A stretch of 64,000 bases of DNA from Microtetraspora fusca (lineage in GTDB: Bacteria > Actinomycetota > Actinomycetes > Streptosporangiales > Streptosporangiaceae). The first letter of the stretch is position 1, and each line of letters begins with the position of its first letter. The stretch covers positions 124,001-188,000 of the forward strand of contig NZ_BBYK01000046.1 of the NCBI RefSeq assembly GCF_001570365.1. The letters run 5' to 3'. The notes beneath the pieces were generated by a model. It was not told where the DNA came from. It saw nothing but the letters and a program-made list of their open reading frames with translations, and did no database searches. Below are positions 35,799 through 46,192 of this stretch, piece after piece. The position numbers and the translations under genes were made by a program.

Positions 35799-36613
35799 AG
35801 GCGCTGCCCCTCCCGATCGATGATCACGCTGAAGACGCCCGTCACGTCGGCGTACGGCGGTTCGACCGCCATGTGGCCGCGCTGGGCGTCGATCCAGACG
35901 ATCTCTCCGTAGCTGTTGACGGCGTTCCACGCGTGGCTGCCGCCGCTCGGCCAGCGGGTGATGAGGATCGCGGCGGCGCCGTGCCCGCCGGTGAGCAGCC
36001 GCCGGCCGATCACGGCGTACGCCCGGCGGCCGTGTCCCACGTACTCGAACCGGTGCCCGATCCACCGCTCGGCCCGGGACACGCCCTTGGCCTCGCCGGT
36101 CAGTACGGGGGCGCCGCTCTCGTCGTACTCGGGGAGCCGCGGAGCGGCCACGACCGGCTCGCCGTGCCAGGTGGACAGCACGGAGAGCGCGCAGTCGACG
36201 GCGTTGGTGGAGCGGAACGGGTCCTCCGAGGGCCCCTCGGCGTTGATGAGCCGGATCCAGGTCCCGCGCGGGTCGGGGAAACGCCCGCCGACCGCCTGGT
36301 CGAGGTCGCGTTGCGCCTGCGAGTCCGGCTCGGCGAGCCCGCCCGCCACGCCGTACGGCCGGGCCAGGTCGAGGCGGGGCGGGCGCGTCGGCCGGTCGAA
36401 CCAGTCCCGGCCTCCGGCGAGCGCGACCGGTGCGCGTACCTTCAGGGGAGGTTCGTCGAGCGACGACGCCGGCACCTCCGCGGCCTTCTCGTAGTCGCGC
36501 CAGCGGCGGCCGTCGGAGGCGACCACGGGGTTGTAGACGCCGGTCGGCAACCGCCACCGGGACGTGCCGTGGGACTTCCAGCGGGACTGCCGGTGGGTCA
36601 TCTCCTGGGACAC
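35795..36613 (-). CDS. Tox-PL (papain-fold, glutamine deamidase-like) toxin domain protein
   Basis: A 272-residue protein with no signal peptide or membrane helix. The C-terminal half carries a Tox-PL-like domain: catalytic Cys in STNAVDCALSVLSTWHGEPVVAAPR (long helix), His in GGSHAWNAVNSYGEIVWIDAQ and Asp in WIDAQRG, the Cys-His-Asp set of papain-fold glutamine deamidases. The N-terminal 120 residues are Arg/Pro-rich with no known delivery domain. GTG 36613 is favoured because GGAGGGGAG lies about 10 bases upstream; GTG 36637 is the longer alternative. Its stop overlaps the immunity-like gene. Target unknown. Confidence 0.75.
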   Translation of the reverse strand: MSQEMTHRQSRWKSHGTSRWRLPTGVYNPVVASDGRRWRDYEKAAEVPASSLDEPPLKVRAPVALAGGRDWFDRPTRPPRLDLARPYGVAGGLAEPDSQAQRDLDQAVGGRFPDPRGTWIRLINAEGPSEDPFRSTNAVDCALSVLSTWHGEPVVAAPRLPEYDESGAPVLTGEAKGVSRAERWIGHRFEYVGHGRRAYAVIGRRLLTGGHGAAAILITRWPSGGSHAWNAVNSYGEIVWIDAQRGHMAVEPPYADVTGVFSVIIDREGQRL

Positions 36614-36740
36614 GTGCCGCGGCTCCCCTCCACTCACGCGCGTATCAGGATGCCGATGCTAGAGGGGGACGGCCCCCCGGCAGGTCCCATTCCCGCACAC
36701 GCCCGGGCGGGTCGCACCGGTTCGCCCCGTTGCATCCCGG

Positions 36741-38369
36741 TCAACCGGCCCGGACCATGATGGTGTGGTAGCCGGTGGCACCGTCCGGCACGGGCGGGGC
36801 GACGGCCGCCGTCTGGGTGTATCCGGTGGCGTCCGTCGCGCGGACGGCGATCGTGTGGCCGCCGGGGGCGAGATCCCAGTCGATCGACCACTGCCGCCAG
36901 GTGTCCGGACCGGGCACCTCGGCCAGCGTCGCCCGCCGCCACTCGCCGCCGTCCACCTGGACCTCGACCGCGTCGACGCCACGGTGCTGTGCCCATGCCA
37001 CGCCCGCGACGGTGGTGCGGCCGGCGGGAACGCTCTCCCCTTCACGCGGGACGTCGATCCTGGACTCGGTCTTGATCGGAGCCCGCGGGGCCCACCCGCG
37101 GGGCGTCCAGTACGCGGTGTCCTGGTCGAACCGGGTGACCTTGATCTCGGTGATCCATTTGGTGGCGGAGACGTAGCCGTACAGGCCGGGGACGACCTGG
37201 CGCACGGGGAACCCGTGAGCCGCGGGCAGCACCTCGCCGTTCATCGCCACCGCGAGCAGTGCGTCTCTGCCGTCCATGACGACATCCACCGGCGTGCCGC
37301 TGGTCCAGCCGTCCTGCGAGACGCCGAGCAGCATGTCGGCGCCACGCCTGATCCCGGCCTCGCGCAGCACGTCGGCCAGGCGGGCGCCGAGCCAGCGGGC
37401 GTTGCCGACGTACGGCCCGCCGACGTCGTTCGAGACGCAGGTCAGTGTGACGTCCGCCTCCACCAGCGGGCGCCTGAGAAGATCGGCGAAGGTGAGCTCG
37501 ACCGGCCGGTCCACCATGCCGTGGATCTTCAGAGTCCAGGACCGGGGATCCACGCCGGGAACGACGAGCGCGGTGTCCACCCGGTAGAACTCGTAATTGG
37601 GCGTGACGAACGGCGCCAGCCCCCTGATGCGCAGATCGGCTCCGGCGGGGAGCGGCTTCGCCGCGACGGCGGGGCGCGGCAGCATCCTCGCCACGCTTCT
37701 CCTGGCGCTGGTCACGTCCGCGCGCCCGGCGAGCAGGCGCCCGGTCACCGCGCCGGCTCCGGCGATGCCCGTGCCGACCACGACGCCGGTCAGCAGCTTC
37801 CGCCGGTCGAACGCGTAGAGGTCGGCCCCGGCCCGTCTGACCGAAGGTCCGGCGGGAGGTATCGGCTCGGCCCGTCTGACCGGAGGTCCGGCGGGAGGTA
37901 TCGGCTCGGCCCGTTCGCCGCCCCTGGCGCGGCGGAAGAGCAGGACCAGCGTCCAGGCGCCAGCGGCGGCCCCCACCATCGAGGGGAGTGCGTCGAGCGG
38001 CCCGGAGTCCGGGCGGTTCACCGCGGCGATGATCCCCACCACGCCGAACGCGGCCAGGCCGGCGGCGCCGTACCCGACGCGCCATCGGGCGATCAGGCCG
38101 AGACCGGCCGCGATCAGGGCGACCACGACGACGATGCCGGCGACCAGGACCGTCTTGTCGTTCTCACCGAAGGCGCGGATCGCCCATTCCTTCAGCGCGG
38201 CAGGCGTCCGATCCACCGTCGCGCCGCCGACGGCGACCACCGGCGACGCGCTCGCGCTGGTCAGGCCGGCCACCAGCTCGGCGACGCCCAGCGCCACCGC
38301 GCCCGCCGTCACCCCGGCGAGAGCGGCGGCCCACGCGGGCGGGCGCGGGCCTCTCGCGTTCGTGTTCAC
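36741..38369 (-). CDS. Membrane-anchored molybdopterin-dependent oxidoreductase (sulfite oxidase-like)
   Basis: A 542-residue protein. Four N-terminal helices (residues about 12-140) form a membrane domain. A short repeated linker (RRAEPIPPAGP twice) and a TAT-like RRKLLTG lead to another helix, then the catalytic Moco domain (about 245-430), with the molybdenum-ligand Cys in LTCVSNDVGGPYVGNARW and VSQDGWTSGTPVDV. A C-terminal Ig-like dimerisation domain (about 435-540) matches sulfite oxidase layout. The active site faces outside. The physiological substrate is unknown; electrons may pass to the quinone pool through an unseen partner. Confidence 0.9.
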   Translation of the reverse strand: MNTNARGPRPPAWAAALAGVTAGAVALGVAELVAGLTSASASPVVAVGGATVDRTPAALKEWAIRAFGENDKTVLVAGIVVVVALIAAGLGLIARWRVGYGAAGLAAFGVVGIIAAVNRPDSGPLDALPSMVGAAAGAWTLVLLFRRARGGERAEPIPPAGPPVRRAEPIPPAGPSVRRAGADLYAFDRRKLLTGVVVGTGIAGAGAVTGRLLAGRADVTSARRSVARMLPRPAVAAKPLPAGADLRIRGLAPFVTPNYEFYRVDTALVVPGVDPRSWTLKIHGMVDRPVELTFADLLRRPLVEADVTLTCVSNDVGGPYVGNARWLGARLADVLREAGIRRGADMLLGVSQDGWTSGTPVDVVMDGRDALLAVAMNGEVLPAAHGFPVRQVVPGLYGYVSATKWITEIKVTRFDQDTAYWTPRGWAPRAPIKTESRIDVPREGESVPAGRTTVAGVAWAQHRGVDAVEVQVDGGEWRRATLAEVPGPDTWRQWSIDWDLAPGGHTIAVRATDATGYTQTAAVAPPVPDGATGYHTIMVRAG

Positions 38370-38451
38370 ACGTCCGACGGTATGCCTCCGCGGCCACGAC
38401 CGGGAGGCCGAGGGGAAATCAGCGACGAGGAGGTGGTCAGCGAGGAGGTGG

Positions 38452-39060
38452 TCAGAGCGTGCGCAGCAGCTCGGGCAGGTCGGCGGCGAGCGCCCGGAAG
38501 GCCAGGCCGCGGTGGCTGATCGCGTTCTTCTCCTCGGGCGACAACTCGGCGGTCGTCCGGGTCTCGCCCTCGGGCACGAAGATCGGGTCGTAGCCGAAGC
38601 CGCCGGTGCCGCGCGGCTCGCGGGTCAGCACCCCGCCGATCACGCCTTCGACGACGTGCTCCTCGCCGGTCGGCAGCGCGAGCGCGGCGGTGCAGGCGAA
38701 CTGCGCCTGGCGGCGCCCGTCCGGCACGTCGGAGACCTGGGCGAGCAGGAGGTCGAGGTTGGCCTTGTCGTCGCCGTGGGCGCCCGCCCACCGCGCGGAG
38801 AAGATGCCCGGCATGCCGTTCAGCGCGTCCACGCAGATCCCGGAGTCGTCCGCGATCGCGGGCAGGCCGGTACGCGAGGCGACGGCGTGCGCCTTGAGCA
38901 GCGCGTTCTCGGCGAAGGTGAGGCCGGTCTCTGCGGTGTCCGGGATCTCGGGGAAGGAGTCCATCCCCAGGATCTCGATCGGCGCGCCGGTCTCCGCCAG
39001 GATCCGGCGCAGCTCGGCGACCTTCCCGGCGTTTCGGGTGGCCAGGACGACCTTGTGCAT
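38452..39060 (-). CDS. rdgB: XTP/dITP diphosphatase (RdgB/HAM1 family)
   Basis: A 202-residue housekeeping enzyme that hydrolyses non-canonical purine triphosphates (dITP, XTP) to monophosphates, keeping them out of DNA. Motifs: VVLATRNAGKVAELR at the N-terminus, TFAENALLKAHA, ADDSGICVDALNG, SARWAG, GGFGYDPIF and HRGLAF. ATG 39060 has GGGAG 6 bases upstream; the longer frame is rejected. Last gene of the murI-MBL-rph-rdgB run. The 38370-38451 gap contains a doubled GAGGAGGTGGTCAGC. Confidence 0.96.
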   Translation of the reverse strand: MHKVVLATRNAGKVAELRRILAETGAPIEILGMDSFPEIPDTAETGLTFAENALLKAHAVASRTGLPAIADDSGICVDALNGMPGIFSARWAGAHGDDKANLDLLLAQVSDVPDGRRQAQFACTAALALPTGEEHVVEGVIGGVLTREPRGTGGFGYDPIFVPEGETRTTAELSPEEKNAISHRGLAFRALAADLPELLRTL

Positions 39061-39108
39061 TCTTTCTCCCTTGCTACCGGCCAAGGGCGGCCGGGCCGTA
39101 CGGGCGGC

Positions 39109-39825
<717 letters not shown>

Positions 39826-39830
39826 GACCT

Positions 39831-40583
39831 TCACCCTAGGTCATATACCGCACCGCTTCGGGCCAACTCGGTCCGTCCGCGGTAGCCGCCCGTGGCCGCG
39901 TCGGCGAGCACCCGCTCGGGGTCGTACCACGGCACGAGATGGGTCAGCACGAGGCTCCGCGCCCCCGCCCGCGCCGCGTGCTCGGCCGCCTGCCGTCCGG
40001 TGAGGTGGATGTCGGGCCGCTCTCCCGGCCCCTCGACGAAGGACGCCTCGCACAGCAGCAGGTCCACGTCGCGGGCCAGCGTGACGAGCTCCGCCGACTC
40101 GCCGGTGTCCGCGGAGTACGCCACGGAGCGCCCGCCGTGGGAGACGCGGAAGCCGTACGTCTCGACGGGGTGGTTCATGGGCGCGGCGACCACCTCGAAG
40201 GGGCCGATGCGCCGGGTGCCGGGCTGGAGCCGTACGAAGTCGAAGGATCTCTCCATGACGGGCTCGTCCGGCATCGCGTAGGCGGCGTTGAGCCGGCGGG
40301 ACGCGTCGGCCGGGGCGTGGACCGGCACCTTGGGCAGCGGGCCGTCCGGGGAGTAGGTCCGCACGACGTGGTACGCGCACAGGTCGAGGCAGTGGTCGGC
40401 GTGCAGGTGGGAGAGGCAGACCGCGTCCACGTCGTAGAGGCCGGTGTGCCGCTGCAGCGCCCCGAGCGAGCCGCTGCCGAAGTCCAGGAGCAGGCGGAAC
40501 CCCTCCGCCTCCAGCAGGTAGCAGGAGGCGGGGCTGTCCGGGCCGGGGAAGCTGCCGGCGCAGCCGACGATCGTGACCTTCAT
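39831..40583 (-). CDS. MBL-fold metallohydrolase (Rv1339-type)
   Basis: A 250-residue cytoplasmic metallo-beta-lactamase-fold phosphodiesterase. The zinc motif is [10 protein letters not shown], with later His in [10 protein letters not shown], Asp in YSADTGES and His in [12 protein letters not shown]. By gene order (murI, this gene, rph, rdgB) it is the equivalent of mycobacterial Rv1339, reported as an atypical cyclic-AMP phosphodiesterase; that role is inferred here. Its ATG overlaps the murI stop as ATGA. Confidence 0.88.
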   Translation of the reverse strand: MKVTIVGCAGSFPGPDSPASCYLLEAEGFRLLLDFGSGSLGALQRHTGLYDVDAVCLSHLHADHCLDLCAYHVVRTYSPDGPLPKVPVHAPADASRRLNAAYAMPDEPVMERSFDFVRLQPGTRRIGPFEVVAAPMNHPVETYGFRVSHGGRSVAYSADTGESAELVTLARDVDLLLCEASFVEGPGERPDIHLTGRQAAEHAARAGARSLVLTHLVPWYDPERVLADAATGGYRGRTELARSGAVYDLG

Positions 40584-41494
40584 CGGGCCCTCCCCTCGCC
40601 GGAGCCGTCGCCGCCGGGAGCCGAGGAGGCGGCCGGCCGACCGCCTCTCGAGCCGTCTCCGGAACCGTCTCCTGAACCGGCGGATGAGCCGTCGCCGACC
40701 GGCGCGAGCTCGACCGCCTGGATCTCCGGGCCGAGGAAGCGCCGCCCGAGCTGCTCGAACAGGGCGGTCTCGCCCGTCGCGCGGAAGACGTGCCGCGGCG
40801 GCTCCCCCGGCGGGCTGGCGAGCCCCCGGTCGTGCAGGATGCGGAAGACGTCCTTGGCCGTCTCCTCGGCGCTGGACACGAGCGTGACGCCGTCCCCGGC
40901 GACGTACGAGACCGCGCCGGTGAGCAGCGGATAGTGGGTGCAGCCGAGGATCAGCGTGTCGCAGCCGGCGTCCTGGATCGGCTTGAGATAGCCGCGGATC
41001 ACCTCGATGAGCTCGTCGCTCATCGTCTCGCCGCGTTCGACGAAGTCGACGAGCAGGGGCGCGGGCACCCCGATCAGCTCGACGTCCGGGGCGGCGGCGA
41101 ACGCGTCGTGGTAGGCCATCGACGCGATCGTGGCCCGCGTGCCGATCACCCCGACCCTGCCGTTGCGGGTGGCGCGTACGGCCCGCCGGGTGGCCGGCTG
41201 GATCACCTCGATCACCGGTACGTCGTACCGCTCGCGCGCGTCGCGCAGCACGGCCGCGCTGGCGCTGTTGCAGGCGATGACGAGCATCTTGACGTCGTGC
41301 TCGACCAGGTGGTCCATGACCTCCAGGGCGTACCTGCGGACCTCGGCGATCGCCTTCGGCCCGTACGGCTGGCGCGCGGTGTCGGCCACGTACACGATGG
41401 GCTCGTGCGGGAGCTGATCGATGATCGCGCGGGCGACGGTGAGGCCGCCCACGCCGCTGTCGAAGATCCCGATCGGCCTGCTGTTCTCCGGCAT
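40580..41494 (-). CDS. murI: Glutamate racemase
   Basis: A 304-residue cofactor-independent racemase that supplies D-glutamate for peptidoglycan. [17 protein letters not shown] opens the protein, and the two catalytic cysteines are Cys75 (IACNSAS) and Cys185 (GCTHYPL). The last ~35 residues are a low-complexity Gly/Ser/Asp tail ([16 protein letters not shown]) beyond the normal end, likely disordered. ATG 41494 has GGGA 4-5 bases upstream. It heads a coupled operon with the MBL gene. Confidence 0.96.
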   Translation of the reverse strand: MPENSRPIGIFDSGVGGLTVARAIIDQLPHEPIVYVADTARQPYGPKAIAEVRRYALEVMDHLVEHDVKMLVIACNSASAAVLRDARERYDVPVIEVIQPATRRAVRATRNGRVGVIGTRATIASMAYHDAFAAAPDVELIGVPAPLLVDFVERGETMSDELIEVIRGYLKPIQDAGCDTLILGCTHYPLLTGAVSYVAGDGVTLVSSAEETAKDVFRILHDRGLASPPGEPPRHVFRATGETALFEQLGRRFLGPEIQAVELAPVGDGSSAGSGDGSGDGSRGGRPAASSAPGGDGSGEGRAR

Positions 41495-41563
41495 GAGTCC
41501 CAAGGTTAGGGGACCGGCGGCGATTCGCTGAGGGTAAGAATGCTCACACCGCCGGTGGTGTTT

Positions 41564-41591
41564 CGCGGCCGCCTCCGGGAGGGCGGCCGCG
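41564..41591 (-). terminator. Hairpin terminator downstream of the thioesterase gene
   Basis: Ten-base perfect arms (CGCGGCCGCC and complement) over an 8-base loop, ending 3 bases before the thioesterase stop on the minus strand and followed in that direction by AAACACC. Confidence 0.7.
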
Positions 41592-41593
41592 GC

Positions 41594-42388
41594 TCAGCCG
41601 CGGCCGACGCGGGCGAGCTGACGGGACTGGGCGACCAGGCGGCCGGCCGAGTCCCACACCTCGACCTCCTCGTCGAACCAGCCGTCGCTGACCAGCCTGC
41701 CGCTGCCGAGCACGGTCAGCCAGCCGGGCGCGGGCAGCGCCCGCAGGTACCAGGTCAGCTCGACGGTCGGCGCCCACCCCCGGCCGCCGGCGGAGAACAC
41801 GACGGGCGGCAGCGCGTCCACGGCGAGCGCGATGATGTACGGGTCCGGATCCTGCGGCTCGACCATCCGGAAGTACGCCCGCGACTCGGGCCGCCCGCTC
41901 GGGGCGCCGCGCAGCCAGCCGATCGAGCTCGGGTCGAACCGCAGCTCCACCTGCTCGCCGAGCGTCATGTTCGACTCCGGCTTCGGCTGGGGGAGCCGCA
42001 GGCAGTCGGCGAGATCGGGCATGGCGACCTGGGGGGCGCCCGACCAGTGGGGCGCGGCCTGCGGGTCCAGCGTCGCCGTGGTGACCTGCATCTCGATGTA
42101 CCGCTCGCCGTCCCTGACGAGGGTGGCGCGCGTCATGGCGGCGGTCCGGCCCGTCTTGAGGCGCTCCAGCCTGACCGTGGCCGGTCCGGGCGGGATGGGC
42201 TTGAGGAACTGGGCCGAGGTCGAGACGGGGTGCCGGTGCGTTGAGGAGTCGGTCACCGCGCGCAGCATGACCGCCATCAGGTAACCGCCGTTCAGGGGGC
42301 CTCCGATGGCGTATCCGCCGTCCAGGCAGACGTCGTAGGTCGTGTCGTCCACCTTGATCGCCTGCGTCGCCTCGTCGAACTTGGTCAC
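41594..42388 (-). CDS. Acyl-CoA thioesterase-like protein (double hotdog, TesB-like)
   Basis: A 264-residue protein with two hotdog halves: GYAIGGPLNGGYLMAVMLRAV with STSAQFLKPIPPGPATVRLERLKTGRTAAMTRATLVRDG at the front, and WLTVLGSGRLVSDGWFDEEVEVWDSAGRLVAQSRQLARV at the back. This is the thioesterase-like superfamily common in actinomycetes, thought to cleave acyl-CoA. The substrate length is unknown. GTG 42388 starts the frame. It stands between murI and a plus-strand DUF3352 gene, where mycobacteria carry a rhomboid protease gene. Confidence 0.85.
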   Translation of the reverse strand: MTKFDEATQAIKVDDTTYDVCLDGGYAIGGPLNGGYLMAVMLRAVTDSSTHRHPVSTSAQFLKPIPPGPATVRLERLKTGRTAAMTRATLVRDGERYIEMQVTTATLDPQAAPHWSGAPQVAMPDLADCLRLPQPKPESNMTLGEQVELRFDPSSIGWLRGAPSGRPESRAYFRMVEPQDPDPYIIALAVDALPPVVFSAGGRGWAPTVELTWYLRALPAPGWLTVLGSGRLVSDGWFDEEVEVWDSAGRLVAQSRQLARVGRG

Positions 42389-42542
42389 CGCACCCCCGCT
42401 TCCCGAATGTTGTTCTGGTAACGGTCAGTTTATCGGCTCCTCGATAACCGTCATGTTGCGGGTCAAGCGAAGTGCAAGCGTTTCGCTACCGCTGCCGCTT
42501 ACGTTGAGAATTGCCCACTGTCACCGGACATGTGAGAGAGCC

Positions 42543-44153
42543 ATGCCTGCCGACATCCCACCGTTCCCCCAAGGGCAGGATCCCGATCGGACGATCCCCC
42601 ACCGGAGACCACAGCCCCAGCCCCAGCCGTACTCGCAGCAGCCCTTCGACGACGGACGCACTCGGCAGTGGCCGCAGCCGGAGGAGCTGGGGCCGCCGTC
42701 CGCGCCACCCACCCCGCCGGTCACCGCCAAGCGCGGCCGAGGCTGGATCATCGCGCTGATCGCGGCGGTGCTCGTGGGCGTCGTCGGCGGAGGCGGCGTG
42801 TGGGCCGCGAGCGTGCTCAGCGGCGGGGGCACCCAGCCCCACGACGTGCTTCCCGGCAACGCCGTGGCGTATCTGCGGCTCGACCTCGACCCGGCGGCCA
42901 ACCAGAAGGTGGCGCTGTTCGGCATCGCGCGCAAGTTCTCCGTGACCAAGGACGTCTTCTCGGGAGACGATCCTCGCGAGGCTCTGTTCAAGGTGTTCCG
43001 CGAGGAAGCCGGCGACCTCGCCGCGGTCGACTACGCCAAGGACGTCGAGCCCTGGCTGGGCGACCGCGTGGGCTTCGCCGTGCTGCCCCAGACATCGGAG
43101 GACCGGTCGGGCGAGAACGTCGTGCTCGCCGTCCAGGTGAAGGACGAGTCCGCGGCGCGCGCGGGCCTGAACAAGCTGGGCGCCGGCACGAAGGAGAGCG
43201 GGTCGGGCATCGCCTTCCGCGACGGATACGCGATCCTCGCGCGCACCCAGGCGGAAGCCGACCAGTACGCGAAGGCGGCGCCGCTGTCGCAGAACGAGCG
43301 GTTCGCCGGCGACACGGACGCGCTCGGCGAGCCCGGCGTGCTGTCCTTCTGGGCCGACCTGGGCGCGATCGCCAAGAACGTAGGCGAGGCGCAGGACGCG
43401 GCCGAGCTGGTACGGAACGGCCGCGTCACCGGAGCCCTCAGGTTCGGGGACAATTACGCCGAGCTGACGGGGTTCGTCAGCGGCACGGGCCTCAAGTCGG
43501 CCGAGACCGAGACCGTGCCCGTCAAGCTGGGCGAGCTGCCCGCCACCACCGCCGCCGCGTTCGGCGTCTCCGGCCTGGGCGACATCGTGCGCGACCAGTG
43601 GGCGAAGCTGCGGCAGGCGGCGGAGAAGACCCCTGAGGGGCGCTCCCTCACCCAGTCCGGCGAGAAGTACGGCATCAAGCTGCCGGACGACCTGGTCACG
43701 CTGCTCGGCGAGAGCACCGCCGTGGCGGTGGATCGTGAAGGCCTGAGCGGCGACCAGCCGAACGTCGGCGTGTTGCTGCGGACCGACCCGGCCAAGGCGC
43801 GCGAGGTCCTGGCCAAGATCGAGTCGGCCGTGACCGAGGGCGAGGGCGTGCCCCTGCTCGTCAAGGTCGACGGGGACGGCAAGCTGGCCGCGGCGACCTC
43901 GGAGGACTACGCGAAGACGCTCTCCACCGGTGGCGCCCTCGGCGACGACGAGACGTTCAAGCTGGCGGTGCCCGGCGCCGACAACGCCACGTTCGGCCTG
44001 TACGCCGACCTCGACCGGTTCGAGCAGTTCTACCTCGACGACGACATGCGGCCCGAGGAGCGGGCCAACCTCCAGGTGCTGCGGGCGGTGGGCCTCAGCG
44101 GCCGGATCTCCGGCGAGAACGCCGGATTCACGCTCCGCGTCCTGTTCAACTGA
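42543..44153 (+). CDS. DUF3352 domain-containing membrane-anchored protein
   Basis: A 536-residue protein: an 80-residue Pro/Gln-rich cytoplasmic tail, one transmembrane helix (GWIIALIAAVLVGVVGGGGVWAASVL), then a 430-residue outer DUF3352 domain (VLPGNAVAYLRLDLDPAANQKVALF..., ending GRISGENAGFTLRVLF). Relatives are actinomycete surface proteins of unknown function. ATG 42543 follows GAGAG closely. It opposes the surrounding minus-strand cluster and is closed by two strong terminators. Confidence 0.87.
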   Translation: MPADIPPFPQGQDPDRTIPHRRPQPQPQPYSQQPFDDGRTRQWPQPEELGPPSAPPTPPVTAKRGRGWIIALIAAVLVGVVGGGGVWAASVLSGGGTQPHDVLPGNAVAYLRLDLDPAANQKVALFGIARKFSVTKDVFSGDDPREALFKVFREEAGDLAAVDYAKDVEPWLGDRVGFAVLPQTSEDRSGENVVLAVQVKDESAARAGLNKLGAGTKESGSGIAFRDGYAILARTQAEADQYAKAAPLSQNERFAGDTDALGEPGVLSFWADLGAIAKNVGEAQDAAELVRNGRVTGALRFGDNYAELTGFVSGTGLKSAETETVPVKLGELPATTAAAFGVSGLGDIVRDQWAKLRQAAEKTPEGRSLTQSGEKYGIKLPDDLVTLLGESTAVAVDREGLSGDQPNVGVLLRTDPAKAREVLAKIESAVTEGEGVPLLVKVDGDGKLAAATSEDYAKTLSTGGALGDDETFKLAVPGADNATFGLYADLDRFEQFYLDDDMRPEERANLQVLRAVGLSGRISGENAGFTLRVLFN

Positions 44154-44172
44154 CATCGTCCCCAGTCGTCGG

Positions 44173-44202
44173 AAAGCGCCCCCGTCCATCGGGGGCGCTT
44201 TT
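44173..44202 (+). terminator. Rho-independent terminator after the DUF3352 gene
   Basis: AAAGCGCCCCC (44173-44183) pairs perfectly with GGGGGCGCTTT (44191-44201) over a 7-base loop and is followed by TT, about 20 bases after the stop. Confidence 0.9.
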
Positions 44203-44233
44203 CGGTTCGGGCTCCTCGGCCCGGCCGGAACGC

Positions 44234-44269
44234 CGAGGGCCGGTTCCGATCGATCGGAACCGGCCCTCG
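44234..44269. terminator. 36-bp perfect palindrome, probable terminator for cysM
   Basis: CGAGGGCCGGTTCCGAT and its exact complement flank a CG centre, 17-base arms. It sits 24 bases beyond the cysM stop (minus strand) and just past the DUF3352 terminator, so the convergent genes are doubly insulated. Confidence 0.8.
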
Positions 44270-44293
44270 CTCACGAGTCCGCGCGAAGAAGGT

Positions 44294-45556
<1,263 letters not shown>

Positions 45557-45633
45557 TCAGTGGTCGTCATGGTGAACAGCCCACCTCATTGGAACGGAGG
45601 CGGGCAGGCGGCGATTCCGATACGGAACGGAAC

Positions 45634-45762
45634 TCAGCGACAGTCGTAGACGACGACAGAAGGGGTGTGCGCGAAGAGGAACTTCTGCACGGGAGATCCG
45701 GGACACACTCGGCCCGGGAGGACAGCCGACGACATCCCGGGGCGGACGTCATCAAAAGGCAT
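45634..45762 (-). CDS. Leaderless small ORF upstream of cysO (candidate regulatory leader peptide)
   Basis: A 42-residue open frame starting MPFDDVRPGM and ending LFAHTPSVVVYDCR. Its ATG lies exactly 6 bases downstream of TAGACT (45769-45774 on the other strand), the actinobacterial -10 form, so the mRNA could begin at the A of ATG. The -10 overlaps the mec stop codon. It has Cys codons at positions 20 and 41, the second next to the stop. About 96 bases separate it from cysO, containing a TTCCG-TAT-CGGAA mini-hairpin. Cysteine-responsive leaderless ORFs are known upstream of mycobacterial sulfur genes; that function is inferred here. Confidence 0.5.
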   Translation of the reverse strand: MPFDDVRPGMSSAVLPGRVCPGSPVQKFLFAHTPSVVVYDCR

Positions 45763-45771
45763 GGCGCCAGT

Positions 45772-46188
45772 CTAGCCGTACGCCTCCACGATCTTGACTG
45801 GCTCCTCGGTTATGACGCCCTCCACGATCCGGTAGGAGCGGAACTCCACGTCGTCCTCGGAGGCGGTCGAGACGAGCACGTAGTGCGCGTTCGGCTCGGA
45901 CGCGTACGCCACGTCCGTGCGCGAGGGGTACGCCTCCGTCGCTGTGTGGGAGTGGTAGATGACGACCGGCTCCTCGTCCCTGTCGTCCATGTCCCGCCAC
46001 ACCCGGAACTGCTCCATGGAGTCGAACCGGTAGAACGTCGGAGAGCGCTCGGCGTTCTCCATCGGGATGAACCGTTCCGGCCGGTCAGAGCCCACCGGGC
46101 CGGCGATCACGCCACACGCCTCGTCCGGGTGATCCGCCCGCGCGTGGGCCACGATCTTGTCCACCAGTTCCCGTGCGATGGTCAGCAT
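45772..46188 (-). CDS. mec: Mec+ JAMM-type metalloprotease for CysO-cysteine
   Basis: A 138-residue Mov34/MPN-fold zinc protease. The JAMM motif is complete: Glu23 (DEACG), His79 and His81 in YHSHTATEAYPSRTD, Ser89 and Asp92. In the CysO pathway it cleaves cysteine from the CysO C-terminus and may also trim extended carriers. ATG 46188 begins MLTIARELVD, 4 bases past the DUF2017 stop; an in-frame GTG at 46206 would overlap that gene. It fits between DUF2017 and cysO, as in mycobacteria. Confidence 0.92.
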   Translation of the reverse strand: MLTIARELVDKIVAHARADHPDEACGVIAGPVGSDRPERFIPMENAERSPTFYRFDSMEQFRVWRDMDDRDEEPVVIYHSHTATEAYPSRTDVAYASEPNAHYVLVSTASEDDVEFRSYRIVEGVITEEPVKIVEAYG

Positions 46189-46192
46189 GGCC

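Noticed and set aside
45567-45755. 62-residue minus-strand open frame upstream of cysO
   Set aside because: It competes with the leaderless 42-codon frame, has no ribosome site and no -10 at the right distance, and low-complexity content.
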